Assembly (NCBI RefSeq): GCF_006546985.1
Contig: NZ_VATK01000017.1
Location: 1-64,000 of the forward strand
Direction: 5' to 3'
DNA: 64,000 nucleotides
DNA from: Bacillus sp. 03113
GTDB lineage: Bacteria; Bacillota; Bacilli; Bacillales; Cytobacillaceae
Made by a program: the position numbers and the translations under genes. The notes beneath the pieces are model-generated. The model did not search any database. It was given only the letters and a program-made list of their open reading frames with translations, and had not been told where the DNA came from. This document shows positions 48,110 through 58,471 of this stretch, in pieces. Position 1 is the first letter of the stretch, and each line of letters opens with the position of its first letter.

Positions 48110-48883
48110 TTGCAAGCTTTTAAAGGGTTAGTTTTTAAAGAATTGAAGATTTCTATGAATATTTTTCTAACGATGATTTGCCTTCCTATTATTATTTCTG
48201 TTGGATCGTTTGGTTTCTCGCGATATTTTAATGAACCAATGATTTTTGCTTCGGTTTCGATTGGCTTATTAGGAGCTCACAGTCTTTATATCCCTATATT
48301 TCTGTTATCTTCTTTGCAAATAGAAGGAAGAACTCAGCTTTGGCTTCATAATCCTCAAAATGCAGTGAAATTATTATTGGCAAAATTATCTACCAGCATT
48401 GTTTATTATCTGATCTCTATTCTATGCTCAATCTTAATCGCAAGCTGGTCGATATCAAGAGCGGAAGCAGTGGAGGATATTACGGTAGGATTTAAAGGGT
48501 TGCTTTTGATCGGAGCAGGAATATTAGTTTGGTCCATTTATGCTGGCATTTGGATGTTCTTTTATTGGACGGTCTACCATTCATTATCAAAGATTACATG
48601 GATAAAAAAAATAAGACCGTTTATGATTGGAGGAATATGGATAGCCATAAATATTATAGGAACCTATATCCGAAGTCAGCCTTTCTATGTGCATTTGAAG
48701 GAAAGCTGGGTAATTCATATTGATGGTCTAAAATCATTATCCATAACAATAGGCTCGCTTTTTATAGATGGAAAAATGGATACTTTAGAGTTTTCGCTTG
48801 CTAAAATGATCATCTATATTTTAATTGCGATCACTGTATTATTAATATCCGTATGGCTTCTAGAACGGAAAGTGGAGGTGTAA
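48110..48883 (+). CDS. yhcE: Membrane protein of GntR/ABC operon (YhcE-like)
   Basis: The 257-aa protein has about six predicted membrane helices (for example IFLTMICLPIIISVGSFGFS and ALYIPIF-like stretches) and looks like an ABC-2 type permease. Operon order and sizes match yhcEFGHI of B. subtilis (about 253, 121, 232, 305 and 313 aa), so I call it YhcE-like. The start is TTG 48110 after AAGGAGG. Substrate unknown; such operons often respond to cell-envelope stress. Confidence 0.72.
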   Translation: MQAFKGLVFKELKISMNIFLTMICLPIIISVGSFGFSRYFNEPMIFASVSIGLLGAHSLYIPIFLLSSLQIEGRTQLWLHNPQNAVKLLLAKLSTSIVYYLISILCSILIASWSISRAEAVEDITVGFKGLLLIGAGILVWSIYAGIWMFFYWTVYHSLSKITWIKKIRPFMIGGIWIAINIIGTYIRSQPFYVHLKESWVIHIDGLKSLSITIGSLFIDGKMDTLEFSLAKMIIYILIAITVLLISVWLLERKVEV

Positions 48884-48887
48884 TCTT

Positions 48888-49268
48888 TTGGTGGAAGAAT
48901 TCCAAACATCGAGACCAATTTATATGCAAATTATGGATAAAATTCATTTGCAAATTGCCAGAAATGAGCTAAAACCTGGAGAAAAGCTTCCGTCTGTACG
49001 AGAAATGGCAGTGAAAGCAGGAGTAAATCCAAATACGATTCAGAGAACCTATAGTGAATTGGAGAGGATGAAAATGGTGGAAACAAAACGAGGACAAGGA
49101 ACGTTTGTGACAGAAAATAGAGAAATGATCATTCATTTAAAGCAGCGTTTGCAAATGGATATTATTGAATCATTCGTGAACAGCATGAAAGAGCTTGGCT
49201 TTACGAATACGGAAATGATCTCTGGACTTCAGCAATACATTGATTTGAGTCAGGGGGAAGAGAATTGA
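48888..49268 (+). CDS. yhcF: GntR family regulator, YtrA subfamily (YhcF-like)
   Basis: The 126-aa protein has the N-terminal winged helix typical of GntR (RPIYMQIMDKIHLQIARNEL, GEKLPSVREMAVKAGVNPNT, TKRGQGTFVTE) and only a short C-terminal helical part, the mark of the YtrA subfamily. Such regulators usually repress their own ABC operon. The start is TTG 48888 or GTG 48891 behind GGAGGTG. It probably binds the palindrome at 48041-48090. Confidence 0.87.
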   Translation: MVEEFQTSRPIYMQIMDKIHLQIARNELKPGEKLPSVREMAVKAGVNPNTIQRTYSELERMKMVETKRGQGTFVTENREMIIHLKQRLQMDIIESFVNSMKELGFTNTEMISGLQQYIDLSQGEEN

Positions 49269-49951
49269 TTGAATTTCAACAGGTGACAAAGAAGTATGGA
49301 AGAGGGTACGCTTTAAATAACGTTTCCTTTCAGCTTGATAAAGGAAAAATATATGGATTGATCGGTCCAAATGGAAGTGGCAAATCGACGACATTAAAAA
49401 TGATTGCCGGACTTGTCCATCCATCTTCTGGTCAAGTATTAGTGGATGGCATCCCTTCATCAAGAAGAGTAGCAGATCGAGTAGCCTATTTAACGGAATT
49501 AGATATGTTTTATCCTTCATTTACCGTTAAGGATACGATTCAATTTGCGGCAACGCAGTTTTCAGATTTTCAAATGGACAAAGCAGACGAACTGCTCATC
49601 TTTATGAAATTAGATCCAGACAAAAAGGTGAAGCAATTATCCAAAGGAAATCGAGGCAGATTGAAGTTAGTCGTTGTACTTGCACGCAATACGCCGATTT
49701 TACTGCTGGATGAACCTTTTTCTGGCTTAGACCCAATGGTTCGCGACTCAATTGTAAAAGGGTTGCTTTCCTATATAGATTTTGACAACCAGACTGTGAT
49801 CATCACGACACATGAAATATTAGAAGTAGAATCTATTTTAGACGAGGTGATAGGAATCAAGGATGGAAATATCATTGCTCGACATCATGTGGAAGAATTG
49901 AGAGAAAGAGAAGGTTTATCTGTTTTAGATTGGATGAAGAAGAACTTATAA
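49265..49951 (+). CDS. yhcG: ABC transporter ATP-binding protein (YhcG-like)
   Basis: The 228-aa ATPase has Walker A GPNGSGKST, a variant signature LSKGNRGRLKLV, Walker B LLLDEPFSGLDP and the H-loop TTHE. TTG 49265 overlaps the yhcF stop, with AGGGGGAAGAG upstream. Together with the YhcE-like membrane protein it probably forms one of two transporters in the operon. Confidence 0.87.
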   Translation: MIEFQQVTKKYGRGYALNNVSFQLDKGKIYGLIGPNGSGKSTTLKMIAGLVHPSSGQVLVDGIPSSRRVADRVAYLTELDMFYPSFTVKDTIQFAATQFSDFQMDKADELLIFMKLDPDKKVKQLSKGNRGRLKLVVVLARNTPILLLDEPFSGLDPMVRDSIVKGLLSYIDFDNQTVIITTHEILEVESILDEVIGIKDGNIIARHHVEELREREGLSVLDWMKKNL

Positions 49952-49965
49952 GTATTTCTGGGTTT

Positions 49966-50000
49966 CGCCGATAAAAGCTAAGAAATCGCCGATAAATAAA
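49966..50000 (+). repeat. Short direct repeat between the two ABC ATPase genes
   Basis: The sequence TTCGCCGATAAAAGCTAAGA is followed by AATCGCCGATAAATAAAAA, giving two TCGCCGATAAA copies about 22 nt apart. Boundaries are approximate. There is no clear dyad; purpose unknown. Confidence 0.6.
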
Positions 50001-50063
50001 AATCCGGAAAAAATCTAGCTAGTTTCATGTATTTCAATAAAGAAACGAGAGAGGAGCGAATGA

Positions 50064-50993
50064 ATGTTGGAGCATTTTGTTGAAATTAAAAATGTGACAA
50101 AAAAAATTAAAGGGAAAACCATTATTGATTCTTTAAGCTTCCAAGTACGAAAAGGGGAGGTATTTGGCTTCCTTGGTCCGAATGGTGCGGGGAAAACAAC
50201 AACCATTCGAATGATAGTAGGACTTATTGGGATCACGGATGGAGATATTACGATTTGTGGAAAAAGTATTACAAAGGATTTTGAAAGTGCGGTAAGGCAT
50301 GTAGGTGCAATTGTTGAAAACCCTGAAATGTATAAATTTTTAAGCGGCTATAAAAACCTTCTTCATTATGCCAATATGACGAAGGGGATTACAAAGCAAA
50401 AAATTGATGAAGTCGTGGAGCTTGTTGGTTTAACAGAACGTATTCATGATAAAGTGAAAACCTACTCTCTTGGGATGAGACAAAGACTTGGACTTGCTCA
50501 ATGCTTATTGCATGACCCAGAGGTGTTAATTTTAGATGAGCCGACGAATGGATTAGATCCAGCAGGGATTCGGGAAATTCGTGATCACGTACGAATGCTG
50601 GCAAGAGAAAGAGGAATGGCTGTCATCGTTTCAAGTCACTTGCTTTCAGAAATGGAAATGATGTGTGATCGAATCGGCATTATTCAAAAAGGAAAGCTTG
50701 TAGATGTTCAGCTTGTGCATGATTTTGTTCAAAGTAATGAAAAACTATATGAAATTGAAGTGGAACCGAAAAAAACAGCTGAGGCTGTATTAAAAGAAAA
50801 ATATAAAGATCTGCAAATAGAAGAAGTCGTCAAAGGAATCACTGTTCCGGTTTCAAGAGAGGAGCTTCCGGAAGTTGTTAAGACCTTAGTTGAAGCGGAT
50901 GTGTCAATTTATGGAATTCAAGAAGTCACGAAAACATTAGAGGAACGATTCCTTGAAGTAACATCGGAAAAGGGGGCAGTTAATCATGCTTAA
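50064..50993 (+). CDS. yhcH: ABC transporter ATP-binding protein (YhcH-like)
   Basis: The 309-aa ATPase has Walker A GPNGAGKTT, signature LGMRQRLGLAQ, Walker B LILDEPTNGLDP and SSHLLSE, plus a C-terminal extension of the BcrA/DrrA kind. AGAGGAG precedes the ATG. It overlaps the next gene by 8 nt and should pair with it. Relatives export antimicrobial peptides such as bacitracin, but the substrate here is unknown. Confidence 0.9.
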   Translation: MLEHFVEIKNVTKKIKGKTIIDSLSFQVRKGEVFGFLGPNGAGKTTTIRMIVGLIGITDGDITICGKSITKDFESAVRHVGAIVENPEMYKFLSGYKNLLHYANMTKGITKQKIDEVVELVGLTERIHDKVKTYSLGMRQRLGLAQCLLHDPEVLILDEPTNGLDPAGIREIRDHVRMLARERGMAVIVSSHLLSEMEMMCDRIGIIQKGKLVDVQLVHDFVQSNEKLYEIEVEPKKTAEAVLKEKYKDLQIEEVVKGITVPVSREELPEVVKTLVEADVSIYGIQEVTKTLEERFLEVTSEKGAVNHA

Positions 50994-51948
50994 GCTCGTT
51001 CAAAATGAATGGATGAAAATATTTAATCGACCTGGGACTTATGTTATGCTTGTCCTCCTCGTTCTCATGGTCTCTGTTATGGGAGCTGTTATAAAATATC
51101 AAGAAAATGGCGTTAAAATCCCTAATAATGATAATTGGAGAAGTGGTTTAGAGGAACAAAATAAAAGCTTTAAACAGCAGCTTGAAGAAATGGATGGGGC
51201 TGGTTACAAAGAAGCAAAAGAACATATCAAAAGACAAATGGTAATCAATCAATACCGTCTCGATCACAATATATCACCCAATCAAGAAGAGTATTCTGCG
51301 TGGGATTTTGTAAAGGATGCGTCTAATCTTATTTCAATTGCCGGTTTATTTACGATTATAGTAGCAGCAGGAATTGTTGCCAGTGAGTTTAATTGGGGAA
51401 CAATCAAGCTTTTGTTAATTCGTCCAATCAGCAGATGGAAAGTGCTCTTATCAAAATATCTAACGGTGCTTCTGTTTGGATTGATGATGCTCTTTATTTT
51501 ATTTGTTTTTTCAACCTTACTAGGAGCGGTTCTATTTGGATTTCCAGAGGCTGCATCACCATATTTAAATTACTTTAACGGAAAAGTAACAGAACAAACG
51601 ATGCTCGTTCATTTGATTATTTTTTATGGCTTGAATTCAATTACCTTATTAATGCTTTCAACAATGGCCTTTATGATATCTGCTGTGTTCCGAAATAGTT
51701 CATTAGCTATTGGGATTTCTATCTTCCTTATGTTTATGGGAGCACAAGGAACAAGACTGCTCGCGATGAAATTTGATTGGGCAAAGTATATACTATTCGC
51801 TAATACTGATTTAATGCAATATTTTGAAGGAGTTCCTATGGTTAAAGGAATGACTCTGACGTTCTCGACCATTATGCTTATCCTGTACTATGCATTATTT
51901 ATATTTCTTGCCTTTTATATTTTCAAAAAGAGAGATGTAGCAGCTTAG
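50986..51948 (+). CDS. yhcI: ABC-2 type permease (YhcI-like)
   Basis: The 320-aa protein has an N-terminal helix (MLVLLVLMVSVMGAVI), a long extracytoplasmic loop of about 75 residues, and five further helices. AASEFNWGTIKLLLIRPISR-like text (ASEFNWGTIKLLLIRPISRW) is the typical ABC-2 signature. It partners the upstream ATPase and ends the operon. A dispersed repeat (51986-52050) follows. Confidence 0.88.
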   Translation: MLKLVQNEWMKIFNRPGTYVMLVLLVLMVSVMGAVIKYQENGVKIPNNDNWRSGLEEQNKSFKQQLEEMDGAGYKEAKEHIKRQMVINQYRLDHNISPNQEEYSAWDFVKDASNLISIAGLFTIIVAAGIVASEFNWGTIKLLLIRPISRWKVLLSKYLTVLLFGLMMLFILFVFSTLLGAVLFGFPEAASPYLNYFNGKVTEQTMLVHLIIFYGLNSITLLMLSTMAFMISAVFRNSSLAIGISIFLMFMGAQGTRLLAMKFDWAKYILFANTDLMQYFEGVPMVKGMTLTFSTIMLILYYALFIFLAFYIFKKRDVAA

Positions 51949-51985
51949 AAAACGTAAATTTATTTACAAAAAACCCTATGAATAA

Positions 51986-52050
51986 ATCTAGGCCGTACAA
52001 GAAGTACTAGTGCAGATGATACGCCAGAAAGTCGCGTTTTCGTCTGCTTT
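51986..52050. repeat. Dispersed intergenic repeat, copy E (fragment)
   Basis: ATCTAGGCCGTACAAGAAGTAC followed by TAGTGCAGATGA resembles the inner part of copy C (CGTACAGGACGTACTAGTGC then CGATGA). GCAGATGA and the TCGTCTGC region near 52039-52047 can pair. Weaker than the other copies. Confidence 0.5.
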
Positions 52051-52079
52051 TTTTTGCTGAAGTAAAGGAGGGGGTTATT

Positions 52080-52970
52080 TTGAAGTTTAAGCAAATATTC
52101 ATTTTGAATATTACACTTTTTCTATTAGTTGAATGGATTAGTGCATACTTTATCGGTGGAGTATTAGGTGTAGTTAGCTGGTGGGGGATAATGGGCGGTA
52201 GTATTGCCGGGGTAATTATAACTTTAGCGATATTGATCGTTTTTATAATAAAGCTTATTAGACGAAACAAAATAACGAGGTACTTAATTATCGCGTTCTT
52301 TTTGTGTGTCATAATGGCTTTCCCTTTTTGTTGGTTTTTACATATTGGTAATCTTGCTTATCCCGCTAGTATTAAAGCAACAAAACCTGCTGTTTCCATA
52401 GAATTACCATTCGATGAAGCTGTTAAAGTTGGTTGGGGTGGAAATGATATTAAAACAAATCAACCGCACGTGGTTGTTCCTAATGAACGTTGGGCATATG
52501 ACTTCATTATGAATCCACACTCAATCAAAAGTAAAAATCTTAATGATTATGGGATTTATAATAAAGAAATTATAGCTCCTATCAAAGGAAAGATTGTTGG
52601 AGCCTATGATAAAGAGAAAGATATTCTTCCAGGATCTGAAGATAATGAAACAATGATAGGAAATTATATTTATATAAAAATAGAAGAGACAGATACCTAT
52701 TTAGTCTTGGCACATATTAAGCAAGGTTCGATTTTGGTTAAGAAAGGTCAAGTGGTGGAAGTAGGTACACCTTTAGCTAGAGTGGGAAACTCTGGATCGA
52801 CTAGTGAACCACATTTACATATTCATCATCAAAGACAAAACCCTGTAGAAACAAGTATGTTTTTGACTGAAGGACTCCCTCTTTATTTTCATCATATAAA
52901 TGGAAAGTCTATGCCAGTTGGTGGGGAAAATGGTGACATCATTTCTCCTAAAGGGAAGTCAAAATCTTAA
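52080..52970 (+). CDS. M23-like membrane protein with altered first metal site
   Basis: The 296-aa protein has three N-terminal membrane helices (about residues 5-30, 40-60 and 68-90) and an extracytoplasmic LytM/M23-type domain. The C-terminal HLHIHH (H245, H247) supplies the HxH motif, and H212 (VLAHIKQGS) the usual third histidine. In the first motif the histidine is replaced: NERWAYDF has Arg137 with Asp141 kept. It may be an inactive or atypical peptidase. The start is TTG 52080 after AAGGAGGGGG. It lies between the ABC operon and rarA; function unknown. Confidence 0.75.
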   Translation: MKFKQIFILNITLFLLVEWISAYFIGGVLGVVSWWGIMGGSIAGVIITLAILIVFIIKLIRRNKITRYLIIAFFLCVIMAFPFCWFLHIGNLAYPASIKATKPAVSIELPFDEAVKVGWGGNDIKTNQPHVVVPNERWAYDFIMNPHSIKSKNLNDYGIYNKEIIAPIKGKIVGAYDKEKDILPGSEDNETMIGNYIYIKIEETDTYLVLAHIKQGSILVKKGQVVEVGTPLARVGNSGSTSEPHLHIHHQRQNPVETSMFLTEGLPLYFHHINGKSMPVGGENGDIISPKGKSKS

Positions 52971-52982
52971 AAAGAATGCAAA

Positions 52983-53059
52983 GGCGCCAACAGTTCGAAT
53001 CATAAGTCAATCACTTGAAAAATCAAAAAATTCTCATTGATCGTCAATTGTTTGGCGCC
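52983..53059. repeat. Inverted repeat around the M23-like/rarA boundary
   Basis: GGCGCCAA (52983-52990) recurs inverted as TTGGCGCC (53052-53059), about 60 nt apart, followed by CTGCACTTTTCT. The GGCGCC and CTTTTCT parts recall the ends of the dispersed repeat family, so this may be an eroded copy or a weak convergent terminator. Confidence 0.4.
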
Positions 53060-53079
53060 CTGCACTTTTCTGGTTACCT

Positions 53080-54375
53080 TTATGATTTCTTCCCCTTTTT
53101 AAACTCCTCGAGCTTATGATAAATCGCTGCTAAGCGTTTTTCTTCTCCAGCCTCAATTGGATGATAATAGGTTGTTCCTTTTAAATTGTTAGGAAGATAA
53201 TCTTGCTCAACCCATCCGCCAAATGAGCCAATCGGATAGTCATGTGGATACTTATATCCAACATGCCCTAGCACTTTTGAGCCTGAATAATGTCCGTCGC
53301 GGAGATGCTTTGGAATTTCACCCACTTTTCCTTGTCTAATTTCATCAATTGCTTTATCTAATGCTTGATAAGCAGAATTAGATTTAGACGAAAGACACAT
53401 TTCAACGACTGCCACGGCTAATGGAATTCGCGCTTCTGGTAAGCCTAAGCGTTCGCTTGAGGTGACAGCTGCCAATACATTGTTTCCAACAGCTGGATTT
53501 GCGAGTCCGATATCCTCATAGGCTATCACTAATAGCCGGCGATTAACGGCAACTAAATCCCCTGTTTCTAATAGATGAGCAAGATAATAGAGCGCCGCAT
53601 CGACATCACTGCCTCGAATGCTTTTTTGGAGACTAGATAATAAGTTATAAAAATTCGATCCTTTTTTATCTCCATAAACGCCTGCTTTTTCAATCATATT
53701 TTGGATTGTTTTATCTTCTACTATAAATGTTTCATTCTCCTTGGATGACGAATAGACAATCGATTCCAATAAGGTCAATGATTTTCTCGCATCACCATTG
53801 ACCCCAAAAGCGATCGTTTGTATTTGTTCATCAGTTATTTGAATCGAGATCTTTCCTAAGCCTTTTTTCTCGTCCTGTAAAGCACGCTTTAAAAGCTCTT
53901 GTATATTTTCAGCGGTTAATCGTGTCAGCTGTTTAATTTGTCCACATCGGCTTCTAATTGCAGGATTGACATCATGAAATGGATTTTCAGTTGTGGCGCC
54001 AATTAAAATAATATCTCCTCGTTCGACATGAGGCAAAAGATAATCTTGCTGTGCTTTATTAAAGCGATGAATTTCATCTAAAAACAAAATGACTTTCCCA
54101 GTAAGACGTGTTTCCTCGACAACGGCTTCCACATCTTTTTTTCCAGCTGTTGTCGCATTTAAAGCGATAAAAGGAATATTAGTCGTTCCTGCAATTGCAA
54201 AAGCAATCGACGTCTTCCCAATACCGGGCTCCCCATATAACAGCATGGAAGGGACATATCCATTTTGAATCATTTTATATAAACTTGTCTTTTTTCCGAT
54301 GATCTCTTCTTGACCAACAATTTCATCAAGATTTGTTGGTCGCATCCGGTAAGCAAGCGGTTCTCCAAAAAACAT
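53080..54375 (-). CDS. rarA: Replication-associated recombination ATPase RarA (MgsA)
   Basis: RarA is an AAA+ ATPase that acts at stalled replication forks. The 431-aa product starts MFFGEPLAYRMRPTNLDEIV and contains Walker A GEPGIGKTS, Walker B FLDEIHRFNKAQQD, sensor 1 GATTENP and the C-terminal tetramerisation domain (HLRDGHYSGSKVLGHVGYKY). AAGGAGGA precedes the ATG on its strand. In B. subtilis (yrvN) it likewise sits beside cymR. Confidence 0.95.
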   Translation of the reverse strand: MFFGEPLAYRMRPTNLDEIVGQEEIIGKKTSLYKMIQNGYVPSMLLYGEPGIGKTSIAFAIAGTTNIPFIALNATTAGKKDVEAVVEETRLTGKVILFLDEIHRFNKAQQDYLLPHVERGDIILIGATTENPFHDVNPAIRSRCGQIKQLTRLTAENIQELLKRALQDEKKGLGKISIQITDEQIQTIAFGVNGDARKSLTLLESIVYSSSKENETFIVEDKTIQNMIEKAGVYGDKKGSNFYNLLSSLQKSIRGSDVDAALYYLAHLLETGDLVAVNRRLLVIAYEDIGLANPAVGNNVLAAVTSSERLGLPEARIPLAVAVVEMCLSSKSNSAYQALDKAIDEIRQGKVGEIPKHLRDGHYSGSKVLGHVGYKYPHDYPIGSFGGWVEQDYLPNNLKGTTYYHPIEAGEEKRLAAIYHKLEEFKKGKKS

Positions 54376-54528
54376 TGGAAATCCTCCTTAAAAAAATATG
54401 CAAGAACATATGTTTTGTATAGTAATATTATAGCTTTTTTGATAAAAGGAAGAAAGCAGTAAGAAAAAATTAGATAATTGAAACTTCTTTTGTATGAACA
54501 TCCTTATTTTATTTCGTTAAACTAAATG

Positions 54529-54537
54529 TGCTATAAT
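54529..54537 (+). promoter_or_regulatory. Extended -10 in the rarA-cymR gap
   Basis: TGCTATAAT is an extended -10 element without a good -35. It could start a cymR transcript with a leader of about 270 nt. The rest of 54376-54816 is AT-rich, with no recognised RNA or repeat. Confidence 0.4.
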
Positions 54538-54816
54538 AACAAAGTCTATCTAATTAGTCAGGTTTTTGCTATGCTTTTTATATATATAGATTTTATTTAG
54601 GTAATGATGATTAGGAACTGGGTTAGCCGTTTAAAAGCTGTGTTTTTTATTGTACTGAACACCGCGCATGAACTTCTCTACTGCTACAAAAACTTCACAT
54701 TCCCTTAATGGGTTTACCCTATTTTCAATCCATCTAACTAAACAAACTTGATACAAAATTAATAGTAATATTCTTATCGTAAAACAAGAAATAATAAAAA
54801 GTCGAGGTGCTATTTT

Positions 54817-55236
54817 ATGAAAATATCTACAAAGGGACGCTATGGCTTAACAATTATGATCGAATTAGCCAAAAAACACGGAGAAGGTCCACTCTCATTA
54901 AAATTAATCGCGCAAATGAATAATTTATCAGAGCATTATTTAGAACAATTGATTGCTCCATTAAGAAATGCGGGCTTAGTAAGAAGTATTCGTGGAGCAT
55001 ATGGAGGCTATGTTCTAGGGGATGAGCCTTCAAAAATTACTGCAGGAGATATCATTAGAGTGTTAGAAGGGCCCATCACTCCCGTTGAGGGGATTGAAAA
55101 CGAAGAGCCAGCCAAACGTGAACTTTGGATTCGAATTCGCGATGCAATTAAAAATGTGCTAGACAGTACAACCATTGAAGATTTAGCGAATCATACGGAA
55201 GATAGTGCTCCAGATTCTTATATGTTTTATATTTAG
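54817..55236 (+). CDS. cymR: Rrf2 family cysteine metabolism repressor CymR
   Basis: CymR represses cystine uptake and cysteine synthesis genes, working in complex with CysK. The 139-aa product has the Rrf2 winged helix (MKISTKGRYGLTIMIELAKK, LIAQMNNLSEHYLEQL, VRSIRGAYGGYVLG). It lacks the three-cysteine cluster of IscR/NsrR, as expected for CymR. GAGGTG precedes the ATG. It precedes iscS and mnmA, linking sulfur supply and use. Confidence 0.95.
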   Translation: MKISTKGRYGLTIMIELAKKHGEGPLSLKLIAQMNNLSEHYLEQLIAPLRNAGLVRSIRGAYGGYVLGDEPSKITAGDIIRVLEGPITPVEGIENEEPAKRELWIRIRDAIKNVLDSTTIEDLANHTEDSAPDSYMFYI

Positions 55237-55293
55237 AGCTAGTATTAGTGAGTATGTGGAAGTTAGGAAGTATTATTTAAGAAGGTGAAAGTG

Positions 55294-56439
55294 TTGGAAA
55301 GGATTTACGTTGATCATGCTGCAACGTCTCCTATGCATGAAAAAGTAATTGCTAAAATGTATGAAGTCATGAATGCACAGTTTGGTAATCCTTCTAGTAT
55401 TCATTCTTTTGGACGGGAAGCACGTAAAATCGTAGACATATCTCGTCATTTCATGGCAAAAAGCCTTGGTGCAAAAGAAAATGAAATTATATTTACAAGC
55501 GGAGGAACCGAAGCTGATAATCATGCCATTTTTGGGGTTGCAGAGGCCTATAAGGAAAAAGGGAAGCATATTATTACAACTCAAGTGGAGCATCATGCTG
55601 TTCTACATACATGCCAGCAGCTAGAAAAAAATGGTTTTGAGGTTACGTATTTACCGGTTGATGAATCCGGAAAAATACGACTTCAAGATTTTCAAAAAGC
55701 CTTAAGGAAAGATACCATACTTGTTACAATTATGTACGGGAATAATGAAGTTGGAACGATCCAGCCTATTAAAGAAATAGGGGACATGATAAAAAGTCAC
55801 CAAGCGATTTTTCATACAGATGCTGTACAGGCTTATGGGATTGAAAAAATCGATGTTAATGAATTGGGGATTGATCTATTATCTGTGTCGGCTCATAAAA
55901 TCAATGGACCAAAGGGGATTGGTTTTTTATATGTACGAAATGGAATTTCTTTGCCTTCCCGTCTTTTCGGTGGGGAGCAGGAAAGAAAAAGACGTGCAGG
56001 AACAGAAAATGTCCCTTCTGTGGCAGGATTTTATGAGGCTGTTTTAATTGCTCAACAAGAAATGGAAGATCACAGAAAAACGTATTTGCATTTTAAAGAA
56101 ATTTTTATTCAAACGCTGCAAAATCAGCAAATTAAATTTTATCAAAACGGTTTTGTTGAACAATCACTCCCACATGTATTAAACTTAAGTTTTCCTGGTA
56201 CAAATGTGGAGGCACTATTGGTTAATTTAGACTTAGCTGGAATTGCTGCATCAAGTGGTTCAGCTTGTACAGCTGGTTCCATCGATCCTTCTCATGTTCT
56301 CGTTGCCATGTTTGGCAAAAGCTCTCATCGTATTCAAGACTCCATTCGTTTTAGCTTTGGGTTATCGAATACAGATGAACAGATTAAGAAGGCTGCGCTG
56401 GAGACAGCAAAGATTGTTCAGCGTTTAACAGCAAAATAG
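55294..56439 (+). CDS. iscS: Cysteine desulfurase (IscS/YrvO-type) for tRNA thiolation
   Basis: The product of about 381 aa has PLP motifs (IYVDHAATSPMH, SAHKINGPKGIG) and the catalytic cysteine SGSACTAGSIDPSH in a long mobile loop. In Bacillus YrvO donates sulfur directly to MnmA. TTG 55294 gives the family start MERIYVDHAA; GTG codons at 55285 and 55291 are alternatives. AAGGTGA lies upstream. It is distinct from the nad-linked NifS in this window. Confidence 0.93.
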   Translation: MERIYVDHAATSPMHEKVIAKMYEVMNAQFGNPSSIHSFGREARKIVDISRHFMAKSLGAKENEIIFTSGGTEADNHAIFGVAEAYKEKGKHIITTQVEHHAVLHTCQQLEKNGFEVTYLPVDESGKIRLQDFQKALRKDTILVTIMYGNNEVGTIQPIKEIGDMIKSHQAIFHTDAVQAYGIEKIDVNELGIDLLSVSAHKINGPKGIGFLYVRNGISLPSRLFGGEQERKRRAGTENVPSVAGFYEAVLIAQQEMEDHRKTYLHFKEIFIQTLQNQQIKFYQNGFVEQSLPHVLNLSFPGTNVEALLVNLDLAGIAASSGSACTAGSIDPSHVLVAMFGKSSHRIQDSIRFSFGLSNTDEQIKKAALETAKIVQRLTAK

Positions 56440-56562
56440 CTATTTCCATATATAAGAAGGAAAATAGGATAGCGTATATTGAGTGAGACAAGATAATAAA
56501 GAGATTGCTACTTTATTCGATCATTCTAGAAAATATGCTCCTATAAGTTTTGAAATAGGTGA

Positions 56563-57687
<1,125 letters not shown>

Positions 57688-57690
57688 AAT

Positions 57691-57731
57691 AGAGGGAAAC
57701 CCAAAGGTACTATTGGGTTTCTCTCTTTTTT
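57691..57731 (+). terminator. Rho-independent terminator after mnmA
   Basis: AGAGGGAAACCCAA (57691-57704) pairs with TTGGGTTTCTCTCT (57713-57726), followed by Ts. Confidence 0.9.
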
Positions 57732-57778
57732 GTCTATTAATTATGATATACTTTTATATTAGAAATGGAGTGTGCTGA

Positions 57779-58426
57779 ATGGATAAAAATCAACAGGGGA
57801 TTCAATACATGCAGGAGGGTAATTGGGAAGAAGCAGCAAAGCTTTTTATGGAAGCTATCGATGAAAATCCAACCGATCCTGTAGCCTATATTAATTTTGG
57901 AAATGTACTTGCTGCCGTAGGAGATACGGATCGAGCACTAAAATTTTATGAAAAAGCAATTGAAATAGATGGATCAGCGGCTGCAGCCTATTATAGTGCT
58001 GGGAATTTATATTTTGAGCAGGAGCAGTTTGAAGAAGCAATAAAAATGTTTGATAAAGCAATGAATCATGGACTTGATTCAAGTGATAATTATTTTATGC
58101 TAGGGATGTGTTATATCCAACTTGAGCAAACGAAGTATGCGCTTCCGTATTTACAAAGAAGTGTGGAGTTAAATAAAGAGGATGCAGAAGCCTTATTTCA
58201 ATATGGCTTATGTCTTGCGAAACTTGAATTAATTGATGAAGCGATTACTCAACTTGAGAAGTGTATTAACATTGATGAAAATCACGCAGACGCTTATTAC
58301 AATCTTGGAGTTGCGTATGGTTTTAAGGAAGATGAAACAAAAGCGCTAAAAATGTTTGATAAAGCTTTAACGATACAACCAGATCATTTGTTAGCTGGTT
58401 ATGGAAAGAAATTACTGAAAGCGTAA
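57779..58426 (+). CDS. Tetratricopeptide repeat protein (YrrB-like)
   Basis: The 215-aa protein is built of about six TPR units, recognisable by repeats such as GNWEEAAKLFMEAIDENPTD, DTDRALKFYEKAIEIDGS, EQFEEAIKMFDKAM and ETKALKMFDKALTIQPDH. TPRs mediate protein contacts; the partner is unknown. The position between mnmA and recD2 matches B. subtilis yrrB, whose crystal structure shows a TPR fold. Confidence 0.92.
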   Translation: MDKNQQGIQYMQEGNWEEAAKLFMEAIDENPTDPVAYINFGNVLAAVGDTDRALKFYEKAIEIDGSAAAAYYSAGNLYFEQEQFEEAIKMFDKAMNHGLDSSDNYFMLGMCYIQLEQTKYALPYLQRSVELNKEDAEALFQYGLCLAKLELIDEAITQLEKCINIDENHADAYYNLGVAYGFKEDETKALKMFDKALTIQPDHLLAGYGKKLLKA

Positions 58427-58471
58427 GAAAACGATAAAAACAATCAATAACAATAAGAAAGGAGGGAGATT

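Noticed and set aside
48034-52970. Novel defence or secretion island
   Set aside because: The genes match a known yhcEFGHI-type ABC operon plus an M23-like protein; no nuclease, toxin or phage gene is present.
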